Of a DNA stretch of 64,000 nucleotides, positions 16,806 to 24,596 are shown piece by piece (within the stretch, counting starts at the first letter, position 1; every line of letters begins with the position of its first letter). A model generated the notes under the pieces. That model had not been told where the DNA came from and ran no database searches. It worked only from the letters and a program-made list of their open reading frames with translations. The translations under genes were made by a program, and so were the position numbers. The stretch spans positions 186,001 through 250,000 of the forward strand of contig NZ_JADDXU010000002.1 in assembly GCF_015163075.1 (NCBI RefSeq), written 5' to 3'. This DNA is from Streptomyces justiciae. Its GTDB lineage: Bacteria > Actinomycetota > Actinomycetes > Streptomycetales > Streptomycetaceae.

Positions 16806-17930
16806 ATGCCCGTACACAAGGTGCTCGTCGTCGGCGGCGGCATCACCGGAAGCGTGCTGTCCCTGGCGCTCGCCCAGCGCGGCGCCGACGTCGAGCTCGT
16901 CGAGATCTCGCCCCAGTGGTTCGGGGTGGGACACGGCATCACCGTGCAGGGCAACGCGCTCAAGGCGCTGCGCTCGGTGGGGGTGCTGGACCGGGTGCTG
17001 CGGCGGGCGGTGCCGTTCGACATCATGCGGCTGCGCCGCGCCGACGGCGGGCTGATCGTCGAGCTGGACACCCCGCACACAGGCGGCCCGGACCTGCCGT
17101 CGACGGCGGGCGCCCTGCGCTCCGACCTCCAGAACGCGCTGTGCGACGCCGTGTACGACCATGGCGTCACCGTCCGCCTGGGCCTGAGCGTCGAGCGCCT
17201 CGACCAGTCCGCCGACCACGTGGACGTCACCTTCACGGACGGCTCCACCGGGCGCTACGACCTGGTGGTGGGCGCCGACGGCATCAACTCGGCGATGCGC
17301 GGCCTCATCGGCATCGCGACGAAGCCGCATCCCGTCGGGATGTCGATCTTCCGGGTCGTCGGTCACCGCCCGCCGGAGATGGACTGCGCCGAGGTCTACT
17401 ACGGCGGCCCCCGCTTCAAGGCCGGCTACAGCCCCATCTCCCCCGACCAGTGCTACGCCTACCTCCTCGACGAGAACCTGGACGCCTCCCTGGTCGGCCC
17501 GCGCGCCCCGCTGGCGCTGCTGCGCGAGCGCGGTGCCGGGTACGGCGGCCTGTGGGGCGAGGTCATCGCCTCGCTGCCCGCCGACACGGCGGTGGACTAC
17601 CGCTGGATTGAGGCCGTCCTCGTCGACGAGCCCTGGCACCGCGGCCGCGTGATGGTCGTCGGCGACGCCGCCCACGCCTGCCCGCCGTTGATCGCGCAGG
17701 GCGCGGCGATGTGCATGGAGGACGCGGTGCTGCTGGCGGAGCTGGTCACCGGGGACGAGCCGGTGGAGAAGGCGCTCGGCGACTTCATGACCCGGCGGCT
17801 GCCGCGGGTGCGGATGGTGCTGGAGAACTCGCTGCGCCTCGCCGAGTGGGAGATCCACCCGGGCACACCGGGCGCCGACCCCGCCCGCATCATGTCGGAG
17901 ACCCTCCAGTCGCTGACGGCGGCCGCATGA
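16806..17930 (+). CDS. FAD-dependent aromatic-ring monooxygenase
   Basis: A 374-residue class A flavoprotein monooxygenase. The GxGxxG motif is VVGGGITGSVL (about 9-19), the DG motif is VVGADGINSAMR, and the second FAD motif is VVGDAAHACPPLIAQGA. These enzymes hydroxylate phenolic rings using NAD(P)H and oxygen, creating the diol that an extradiol enzyme can cleave. The stop overlaps the next start as ATGA, so it is coupled to the amidohydrolase. Confidence 0.88.
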   Translation: MPVHKVLVVGGGITGSVLSLALAQRGADVELVEISPQWFGVGHGITVQGNALKALRSVGVLDRVLRRAVPFDIMRLRRADGGLIVELDTPHTGGPDLPSTAGALRSDLQNALCDAVYDHGVTVRLGLSVERLDQSADHVDVTFTDGSTGRYDLVVGADGINSAMRGLIGIATKPHPVGMSIFRVVGHRPPEMDCAEVYYGGPRFKAGYSPISPDQCYAYLLDENLDASLVGPRAPLALLRERGAGYGGLWGEVIASLPADTAVDYRWIEAVLVDEPWHRGRVMVVGDAAHACPPLIAQGAAMCMEDAVLLAELVTGDEPVEKALGDFMTRRLPRVRMVLENSLRLAEWEIHPGTPGADPARIMSETLQSLTAAA

Positions 17931-18931
17931 GCGCCCCGGTCGTCGACTTCCACGGCCATCTCGCGGCCCCCGCGGCCGACGCCCTGGTCGCCGGCACACC
18001 GGGCCTGGCCGCAGAGCTGGCGGCGGAGCAGCGCGCCCACTCCCCCGAGTCACTGGCCGTGAACCGGGCCCAACTCCAGGGCCTCGCAAGCCGGTTGACG
18101 GGCGTCGGGGCCCGCCTCGCCGACCTCGACGCGATGGGCGTCGACGTCCAGGTGGTCGGCCCGATGCCCATGCACCACTACTGGGCCGACCCGGACCTGG
18201 CCCTGGACCTCGCCCGCACCACCAACGAGGCCGTAGCCGCGCACTGCGCGCAGGCCCCCGACCGCCTCTACGGACTCGGCACCATCCCCCTGCAACACCC
18301 GGACCTCGCGGTCGCCCTCCTAGACCGGGCCGTCACCGAGCACGGCCTGTACGGCGTCAGCGTCTCCACGACCGTCGACGGCCGCGAACTCGCCGACCCG
18401 GTCCACGATCCCGTGTGGCACAAGGCCGAGGAACTCGGCGCGATCGTCTTCGTGCACCCGTGGGGCTGCTCCCTCGGCGCCCGGCTCGCCACCCGCTACC
18501 TGGGCAACACGGTCGGCCAGCCGGTCGAGACCGCGGTCGCCCTCTCCCATCTGATCTTCACCGGCGTCCTGGACCGCTTCCCCCGGCTGAAGCTGGTCGC
18601 CGCGCACGGCGGCGGCTATCTGCCGACGTACATCGGCCGCTCCGACCACGCCTGGCGGGTACGGCAGGACGCGCGCGGCTGTGCCGAGCCGCCCAGCGCG
18701 TATCTGCGCCGCATCTGGTTCGACGCCCTCGTCTACACCCCGCGCGCCCTGCGCCACCTCGTCGAGGAGGTGGGCGCCGACCGGGTCGTCCTCGGCACCG
18801 ACCACCCCTTCGACATGGGCGTCGACGATCCGGTGGCCCGCCTGGACGCCGCCGGACTCGCCCCGGCCGACCGTGCCGCCGTCGCCGGGGGCAACGCCCT
18901 CGATCTGCTGCTGAAAGGACGTACACGATGA
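17927..18931 (+). CDS. Amidohydrolase 2 family protein (ACMSD-like decarboxylase or hydrolase)
   Basis: A 334-residue TIM-barrel metalloenzyme. The metal motif HxH is in DFHGHLAAP, further ligands are His in FVHPWG and in VAAHGGGY, and the catalytic Asp is in GTDHPFDMG. Family members decarboxylate aromatic or muconate semialdehyde acids without oxidation. ATG 17927 lies within the upstream stop (ATGA), and its own stop overlaps the next start the same way. In this operon it is a candidate decarboxylase of the ring-opened product or the starting aromatic acid. Confidence 0.85.
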   Translation: MSAPVVDFHGHLAAPAADALVAGTPGLAAELAAEQRAHSPESLAVNRAQLQGLASRLTGVGARLADLDAMGVDVQVVGPMPMHHYWADPDLALDLARTTNEAVAAHCAQAPDRLYGLGTIPLQHPDLAVALLDRAVTEHGLYGVSVSTTVDGRELADPVHDPVWHKAEELGAIVFVHPWGCSLGARLATRYLGNTVGQPVETAVALSHLIFTGVLDRFPRLKLVAAHGGGYLPTYIGRSDHAWRVRQDARGCAEPPSAYLRRIWFDALVYTPRALRHLVEEVGADRVVLGTDHPFDMGVDDPVARLDAAGLAPADRAAVAGGNALDLLLKGRTR

Positions 18932-19896
18932 CCCTGGGACCGATCGAGGAGGAGCTCGCCAAAGCCCGTTCCGCTTACCGGAATTGGGGGCGCTGGGGCG
19001 AGGACGACGTGCTCGGCACGCTCAACTTCATCGACGACGCGATCCGCGCCCACGCGGCCGGTCTGGTCCGGCGCGGTCGGCCCTTCTCCCTGTCGCTGGA
19101 GTTCAACGAGGACGGTCCGCAGCGCGGTTTCCGCGGCCGGATCAACCCGGTCCACTACATGAAGGACACCGGCTCCGACGCGGCGGCCGGGACGCAGGGC
19201 TTCCCGCACGGCTTCGGCGGCGCCGACGACCACGTCGTGATGCCCCTTCAGGCCTCCACGCAGTGGGACGGGTTGGGCCACATCTACGACAACAAACAGG
19301 CCTGGAACGGCCGTCCGTGCACGATCGTCAACGGCAACGGCGACTCGGTCACCGGCATCGAGCACATGCGGGACGCCTTCACCGGACGCGGTGTCCTGCT
19401 CGACGTGGGCCGCGCGGTCGGCGACGCGAACGGTGAACTCCCGGACGGTTTCCCCATCTTGGAGGAGCATCTGCGGGCCACCATCGAGGCGCAGGGCGCC
19501 ACTTCCACCGTCCGCCGCGGCGACCTGGTCCTCGTGCGCACGGGTCAGATCGGCCGGGTACGGCGACAGGGCGGCTGGGGCACGTACGCGGCCGGTGACG
19601 CGCCCGGCCTGTCCTTCACCACGCTCGGCTGGCTGCACCGCACCGAGATCGCCGCGATCGCCTCCGACACCTGGGGCCTCGAGGTACGTCCGTACGAGTT
19701 CGCCGAGCCGGCGATGTCCCCGCTGCACCAGATCGCCATCCCCAACATGGGCCTGCCGCTGGGCGAGATGTGGGACCTGGAGGCGCTCGCCGAGGACTGC
19801 GCGGCCGACGGCGTCTACGAGTTCCTGCTGGTCGCCGCCCCGCTGCCGGTGACCGGCGCGGTCGGCGCGCCCGTCAACCCGATCGCCGTGAAGTGA
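18928..19896 (+). CDS. Cyclase family protein (kynurenine-formamidase-like metal hydrolase)
   Basis: A 322-residue member of the cyclase/formamidase fold. It carries the subfamily sequence TQWDGLGHIYDN in place of the classic HxGTHxD, as in longer cyclase-like proteins of aromatic catabolic operons, plus GVLLDVGR and RRGDLVLVRTGQ. The likely role is hydrolysis of an amide or lactone intermediate. It is translationally coupled to the amidohydrolase (ATGA at 18928), and the oxidase gene follows after 8 nt. Confidence 0.82.
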   Translation: MTLGPIEEELAKARSAYRNWGRWGEDDVLGTLNFIDDAIRAHAAGLVRRGRPFSLSLEFNEDGPQRGFRGRINPVHYMKDTGSDAAAGTQGFPHGFGGADDHVVMPLQASTQWDGLGHIYDNKQAWNGRPCTIVNGNGDSVTGIEHMRDAFTGRGVLLDVGRAVGDANGELPDGFPILEEHLRATIEAQGATSTVRRGDLVLVRTGQIGRVRRQGGWGTYAAGDAPGLSFTTLGWLHRTEIAAIASDTWGLEVRPYEFAEPAMSPLHQIAIPNMGLPLGEMWDLEALAEDCAADGVYEFLLVAAPLPVTGAVGAPVNPIAVK

Positions 19897-19904
19897 GGAC
19901 GAAC

Positions 19905-21263
19905 ATGTTCACCGGGACGCTCCACCTCCCCGACGACCCCGACTTCGAGGAGGCCTGCCTAGGCCGCGTCTTCAACGCCCGCCGCCCCGCCGACCGGCTG
20001 CCCGCCGCCGTCCTCGAAGCCCACACCGAGCAGGATGTCGTCGAGGGCGTACGACTCGCCCTGGAACGCGGCTGGCAGGTCGCCGTCCGCTCCGGCGGCC
20101 ACAGCTGGGCCGCATGGTCGGTGCGCCGGGACGCCCTGCTCATCGACCTCGGGCACTTCCGCGAGATGGCGTACGACCCCCACACCGGGATCGTGACCGC
20201 GACGCCCAGCATCAAGGGCGGCGACGAACTCAACCCGTACCTGGGCGAGTTCGGCCGCTTCTTCAACGGCGGGCACTGCCCCTCCGTCGGCATCGGCGGC
20301 TTCCTGCTCCAGGGCGGGCAGGGCTGGAACGCGCGCGGCTGGGGCTGGGCGGCGGAGAACATCGTCGCGATCGACGTCGTCACCGCCGAGGGCGAGCTGG
20401 TACGCGCCGACGAGACGCGGAACAGCGACCTGTACTGGGCGGCACGCGGCGCCGGGCCGGGCTTCTTCGGCGTGGTGACCCGCTTCCATCTGCGCACCCG
20501 ACCCCTGCCAAGGCATCTGGCCCATACCGTGCACGCCTACTCCCTGGACCTCTTCGACGAGGTCATGACCTGGCTGCACGGCATGCACCACACGGTCTCC
20601 GACCTGGTCGAGATCGTCGCCCTCACCCAGACCCCGCCCGACCTGGACGAGCCGGTGCTGCTGGTGACGGGCGTGTCGATGACCGACACCCCGGAGGAGG
20701 CCGCCGAGACGCTCGCCCCGCTGCACGCCAACCCGTACGCGGACCGCGCACTGTTCCGCGTCGAGGCTCAACCCACCACACTCGCCGAGCAGTTGGACGG
20801 CCAGCGCACCGCCAACCCCGAGGGCCACCGCTACCTCGTCGACAACGCCTGGCTGACCGGACCGGCGGAGGACGTCGTCCCGGCGATCCGCAAGGCCTTC
20901 ACCGAGCACCCCACCCGACAGACCTTCACCATCTGGTTCTCCATGGCCCCGCTCCGCCAACTCCCCGACATGGCCTTCTCGTTGCAGTCGGAGATCTACT
21001 GCGCCACCTACGTCGTCCACGACGAGCCCGAGCGCGACGCAGAACTGCGTAGCTGGCTGGACGAGGCGATGGCGGCCATGCAGCCGGTGACCGCGGGCCA
21101 GTATCTCGGCGACTCCGACTTCACCGTGCGGCAGTTGAGGTTCATGGGCGACGCCCAGTGGCGGCGGCTCCAGGAGATCCGGGCCATCCGCGACCCGAAG
21201 GGCCTTTTCGCCGGCTACCTCAGCGCCGGGACCGTCACCAACACCAACCACTGGGAGCAGTGA
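19905..21263 (+). CDS. FAD-linked oxidase, berberine-bridge-enzyme-like (bicovalent flavin)
   Basis: A 452-residue vanillyl-alcohol-oxidase-fold flavoprotein. The FAD-anchoring His is in VRSGGHSWAAW and the Cys in NGGHCPSVGIGGF, so bicovalent flavin is expected; the C-terminal AGTVTNTNHW segment corresponds to the BBE tail. No signal peptide is seen when translation begins at ATG 19905, nine nucleotides after the cyclase stop with GAGGAC upstream. It would oxidise an alcohol, amine or ring C-H in the pathway. Confidence 0.86.
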   Translation: MFTGTLHLPDDPDFEEACLGRVFNARRPADRLPAAVLEAHTEQDVVEGVRLALERGWQVAVRSGGHSWAAWSVRRDALLIDLGHFREMAYDPHTGIVTATPSIKGGDELNPYLGEFGRFFNGGHCPSVGIGGFLLQGGQGWNARGWGWAAENIVAIDVVTAEGELVRADETRNSDLYWAARGAGPGFFGVVTRFHLRTRPLPRHLAHTVHAYSLDLFDEVMTWLHGMHHTVSDLVEIVALTQTPPDLDEPVLLVTGVSMTDTPEEAAETLAPLHANPYADRALFRVEAQPTTLAEQLDGQRTANPEGHRYLVDNAWLTGPAEDVVPAIRKAFTEHPTRQTFTIWFSMAPLRQLPDMAFSLQSEIYCATYVVHDEPERDAELRSWLDEAMAAMQPVTAGQYLGDSDFTVRQLRFMGDAQWRRLQEIRAIRDPKGLFAGYLSAGTVTNTNHWEQ

Positions 21264-21266
21264 GCG

Positions 21267-22217
21267 ATGCGTTTCGCGACATACGAGTACGAGGGCGTGG
21301 AGCACGCCGGTGTGGTGCGGGACGGGGTCGTGCATCCGCTGCCGGTGAGCGTGCTGGAGCTGATCGAGGGCGAGGCCCTGCACAGCGCGGGCGCTGAAGC
21401 CCTGCGAGGAACAAGTGATTTGACGGTGGATCAGGTGAGGCTGCTGCCTCCGCTCAAGCCCCCGTCCATCCGTGACTTCGTCGGCTTCGAGGCGCACATC
21501 GAGGGTGTGTCGAAGTCGCTGGACGGGCTTGAGCACGTGCCCGAGGAGTGGTACCGGGCACCCGCGTTCTACTTCACCAACCCGCACGCCGGTTACGGTC
21601 CGAACGACGACGTGCCGATCCCTGCCGGGTGCTCGGTGCTCGACTTCGAGCTGGAGGTCGGCGCGGTGATCGGCCGCGGTGGGCGTGATCTCACGCCGGA
21701 GCAGGCCCGGGAGCACATCGTGGGCTACCTGGTCTTCAACGACTGGTCGGCGCGGGATCTCCAGAAGCCGGAGAAGAACCTGGGGCTGGGCTTCTCCAAG
21801 GGCAAGGACTTCGCCAACACGCTCGGCCCGTACCTGGTCACGGCCGACGAGGTGGCGGACCGGCGGGACGCCGACGGGTTCCTCGACCTGGAGATGACGG
21901 TCACCCTCAACGGGGAGCTCATCGGCCGGGACACCCTCGCCAACATGTCCTGGACCTTCGAGGAGATGGTCGCCTACGCCTCCCGGGACGCCTGGGTGCG
22001 CCCCGGGGACGTTCTCGGGTCCGGCACCTGCGGCTGGGGCGCGCTCGCGGAGTTCTGGGGGCGCCTCGGGGAGCGGACTCCGCCACCTTTGAAGCCGGGC
22101 GACGAGGTGACGCTGACCGTGGAGCGGCTGGGCACGCTCAGCAACCGGATCGTGCCCGGCCGCTGTGACGTGTATCTGCCGCGGGCCCGCAAGCGCGGCC
22201 GGACGCCTCGCCCCTAG
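21267..22217 (+). CDS. Fumarylacetoacetate hydrolase family protein (second copy)
   Basis: A 316-residue FAH-fold enzyme with metal residues in LDFELEVGAVIGRGG and FNDWSARDLQ, and the mid-domain signature GFSKGKDFANTLGPYLV typical of the larger FAH subgroup. It is clearly different from the copy at 15227 (other N-terminus, other C-terminal motif), so the two probably act on different steps. It lies 3 nt after the oxidase gene and ends the plus-strand operon; hairpins follow at 22278. Confidence 0.87.
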   Translation: MRFATYEYEGVEHAGVVRDGVVHPLPVSVLELIEGEALHSAGAEALRGTSDLTVDQVRLLPPLKPPSIRDFVGFEAHIEGVSKSLDGLEHVPEEWYRAPAFYFTNPHAGYGPNDDVPIPAGCSVLDFELEVGAVIGRGGRDLTPEQAREHIVGYLVFNDWSARDLQKPEKNLGLGFSKGKDFANTLGPYLVTADEVADRRDADGFLDLEMTVTLNGELIGRDTLANMSWTFEEMVAYASRDAWVRPGDVLGSGTCGWGALAEFWGRLGERTPPPLKPGDEVTLTVERLGTLSNRIVPGRCDVYLPRARKRGRTPRP

Positions 22218-22277
22218 CTGTTGGCTGACCTGCACGTATTCACCGCTCACATGGTTCTTATCGCATCCCTGTGAGTT

Positions 22278-22322
22278 CGCCCCCGAGCTCTTCCTCGGGG
22301 GCGGAGCGTTGTTTACGCTCCG
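22278..22322 (+). terminator. Two overlapping hairpins after the catabolic operon
   Basis: Hairpin 1 is CGCCCCCGAG (22278-22287), a 6-nt loop and CTCGGGGGCG (22294-22303). Hairpin 2 is CGGAGCG (22302-22308), a 7-nt loop and CGCTCCG (22316-22322). They share two bases, so both cannot be fully formed at once. The first is a strong terminator for the operon; the second lies in the leader of the LysR gene. Confidence 0.65.
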
Positions 22323-22360
22323 GAAACCAGGCTTCAAAGACGCGGCCGGAAGGGGCATCC

Positions 22361-23329
22361 GTGGGACTCGGAGCGATCGATCTCAATCTTCTGGTGGCAC
22401 TGGAAGCACTCCTGGAGGAGAAGAACGTCACGCACGCCGGTGTACGCCTGTCGACCAGCCAGTCCGCGATGAGCGGCTCGCTGGCCCGGCTGCGCCGGCA
22501 CTTCAACGACGAGCTGCTGGTGCGGGTGGGCCGTGAGTACGAGCTGACCCCGCTGGCGGAGCGGCTGCTGCCCGTCGTGCAGTCCTCCCTGCACAAGGCG
22601 GAGGAGGCCCTGTCGCTGACCAGGCACTTCGACCCGACCCGCAGCCGTCAGCGGTTCTCGGTGGTGATGTCCGACTACGTGATGACGGTGCTCGTCGAGC
22701 CGCTGCTGCGGGTGATCGCGGAGGAGGCGCCGGGGGTCCGTATCGACTTCCATCCGATCGTCGTCGGGCAGCTGGAGACCGAGACGCATCTGCGCTGCCA
22801 CGACCTGATGATCGTGCCGCTCGGCTACCAGCTGCCGGGGGTCAGCGAGACCGTGATGCACGACCGGTTCGTGTGTCTGGTGGACCCGGACAATCCGCGG
22901 CTCGTGGACGGCCGACTCACCCTGCGCGACCTGGCGGAGATGCCGCACGCGGCCTGCGCCATCGGCAAGCTCACGCCCGCCGACCGCCAGCTGGAGACCC
23001 TCGGCATCACGCCGAAGGTGCAGGTCAGCACACCCGGCTTCAATGTGCTGCCGTTCCTGGTCGGCGGCACCGACCTGGTCACCCTCGTACCCGAGCGGCT
23101 GGCACGGCGCTACGAGTCCTTCGCCCGCTGTGCCGTCGTACCGACGCCGTTCCCGGACGTACCCTTGGTGGAGGCCATGTACTGGCACCACAACCGGCAC
23201 TCCGACCCGGCCCATCGCTGGCTGCGGGAGACGGTCCGGCGGATCGGCGCCTCGCTCGGGGAGGAGATCGCCGGCGCGGATGACAGCCATGGCGAAGACG
23301 CGTTTCCGGAGCTGACCGTGGCTTCCTAG
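22361..23329 (+). CDS. LysR-family transcriptional regulator
   Basis: A 322-residue regulator with the winged helix near residues 5-65 (NLLVALEALLEEKNVTHAG, STSQSAMSGSLARLRRHF) and a substrate-binding domain to the C-terminus (LRVIAEEAPGVRIDF, VGGTDLVTLVPERLAR). The pattern is of the NodD/SyrM/PcpR branch, often controlling aromatic catabolism. GTG 22361 was chosen because GGAAGGGG precedes it and the family N-terminus starts there; an upstream start at 22271 would add 30 Ser/Pro-rich residues and include the hairpins. It probably activates the flanking catabolic operons. Confidence 0.86.
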   Translation: MGLGAIDLNLLVALEALLEEKNVTHAGVRLSTSQSAMSGSLARLRRHFNDELLVRVGREYELTPLAERLLPVVQSSLHKAEEALSLTRHFDPTRSRQRFSVVMSDYVMTVLVEPLLRVIAEEAPGVRIDFHPIVVGQLETETHLRCHDLMIVPLGYQLPGVSETVMHDRFVCLVDPDNPRLVDGRLTLRDLAEMPHAACAIGKLTPADRQLETLGITPKVQVSTPGFNVLPFLVGGTDLVTLVPERLARRYESFARCAVVPTPFPDVPLVEAMYWHHNRHSDPAHRWLRETVRRIGASLGEEIAGADDSHGEDAFPELTVAS

Positions 23330-23370
23330 CGTGGACGGGAGACATCCCGCACCCACTCCCAGGAGGAGCC

Positions 23371-24156
23371 GTGAGCCGTACGCGTCTTCAGGGCCGTACC
23401 GTCGTCGTCACCGGAGCCGCGCAGGGCCAAGGAGCCGCGGAGGTGGCGGCGGCCGCCCGTGAGGGCGCGACGGTGATCGCGACCGACGTCCTGGACGAGC
23501 CGGGCGAGAAGCTCGCCGCTGCCCTGCGCGCCGACGGCCTAGACGTCCGCTACCGGCGTCTGGACGTGTCCTCGCCGGACGACTGGGCCGCCCTCGCGGG
23601 CGGGCTGGAGGTCGTGCACGGCCTCGTCAACAACGCGGGCATCCCGATGCGGGCCCGCCTGGGCGAGGTCGAACTCGCCGACTGGAACCGGGCGTTCGCG
23701 GTCAACACGACCGGTGCCCTGCTCGGCATCCAGGCCCTCGCACCGCTGATGCCGCCGGGTTCGTCGATCGTCAACGTCGGTTCCGTGGCGGGCCTCACCG
23801 CTCATCACGCGGTCGCCTACACGACCAGCAAGTGGGCGCTGCGGGGCCTGTCGAAGGTGGCCGCGCTGGAGCTGGCGCCGCGCGGCATCCGTACGAACGT
23901 GATCCATCCCGGGTACATCGAGACGCCGCTGATGGCGTCCGCGAACCCGGTGTTCGTCGGGGCCCATCTCGCGCTGACGCCCCAGGGCCGGGCGGGGACG
24001 GTCGACGAGGTGGCGCCACTGGTGGTGTATCTGCTGTCGGACGAGGCGTCGTACGTGAACGGCGCCGAGATCACCGTCGACGGCGGGTACGCGGCACACG
24101 GCGGGGTGAAGGCGATCACCAACGCCCTCGATCAGCCCGCCACCGGCCAGAACTGA
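23371..24156 (+). CDS. SDR-family oxidoreductase (3-oxoacyl-ACP-reductase-like)
   Basis: A 261-residue classical SDR with the TGAAQGQG cofactor loop, NNAG, catalytic Ser in VGSVAG and Tyr/Lys in AYTTSK, and the C-terminal VNGAEITVDGGYAAHGG. The GTG start at 23371 has GGAGGAG seven bases upstream. It stands 41 nt after the LysR gene on the same strand, so it is likely a further member of the catabolic regulon. The last 25 bp overlap the convergent small gene at 24132. Confidence 0.88.
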   Translation: MSRTRLQGRTVVVTGAAQGQGAAEVAAAAREGATVIATDVLDEPGEKLAAALRADGLDVRYRRLDVSSPDDWAALAGGLEVVHGLVNNAGIPMRARLGEVELADWNRAFAVNTTGALLGIQALAPLMPPGSSIVNVGSVAGLTAHHAVAYTTSKWALRGLSKVAALELAPRGIRTNVIHPGYIETPLMASANPVFVGAHLALTPQGRAGTVDEVAPLVVYLLSDEASYVNGAEITVDGGYAAHGGVKAITNALDQPATGQN

Positions 24157-24596
24157 AGCAGGAACCGCTCGACGCCGTGCGGGACCGCCTCCGGGTCGTC
24201 CCGCAGCAGCGCGTCGACCTGCTCGCCGCCGGTGCGGTGGGCCCGTACCGCGTACCGGCCGGGCGGCCCCACCACCAGCGGCTCCCCGGCGACCTCGCCG
24301 CCGCCGAACGGCAGGATGCCGACGGTTCCACCGCTCAGCCGCAGCACGGCCTCACCCGTGTTGGTCCAGCCCTCGTCCGCCGCCGGTGCGCGGTCCCACG
24401 CCTCCACCCGCACGGCCGGGTACTGCAACAGCGCGTCCGAGGCGCTGACCAGGATCACGATGTCGTCCGCGGTCAGCAGCCAGGGCGCCCCGGCCGAGGG
24501 CCCGGCGGCGACGGCCCAGCCGCCCGCCAGGTCCTCGACCGTGAGCCGGCCCTCGTCGATGACGACCTCGGCCTCGGTGGAACGCGGGTGGGTCAC
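24132..24596 (-). CDS. Small unknown protein coupled to the secreted DNase (possible partner or immunity protein)
   Basis: A 154-residue protein with no signal peptide and no family I can name. It looks like an all-beta soluble protein: WAVAAGPSAGAPWLLTADD, a mid-region with RVEAWDRAP, and a C-terminus ending RFLLQFWPVAG, a WPA-type tail seen in many small actinobacterial proteins of unknown function. The GTG at 24596 overlaps the DNase stop as GTGA, so the two are co-translated. A cytosolic protein tied this tightly to a secreted nuclease could be immunity-like, but nothing proves it. Confidence 0.6.
   Translation of the reverse strand: MTHPRSTEAEVVIDEGRLTVEDLAGGWAVAAGPSAGAPWLLTADDIVILVSASDALLQYPAVRVEAWDRAPAADEGWTNTGEAVLRLSGGTVGILPFGGGEVAGEPLVVGPPGRYAVRAHRTGGEQVDALLRDDPEAVPHGVERFLLQFWPVAG

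Noticed and set aside
12166..24156. Antibiotic biosynthetic cluster
   Set aside because: ABM, FAD monooxygenase and cyclase-type genes occur in type II polyketide clusters, but no ketosynthase, acyl carrier protein or other assembly gene is present, whereas a ring-cleavage dioxygenase and FAH hydrolases fit catabolism.
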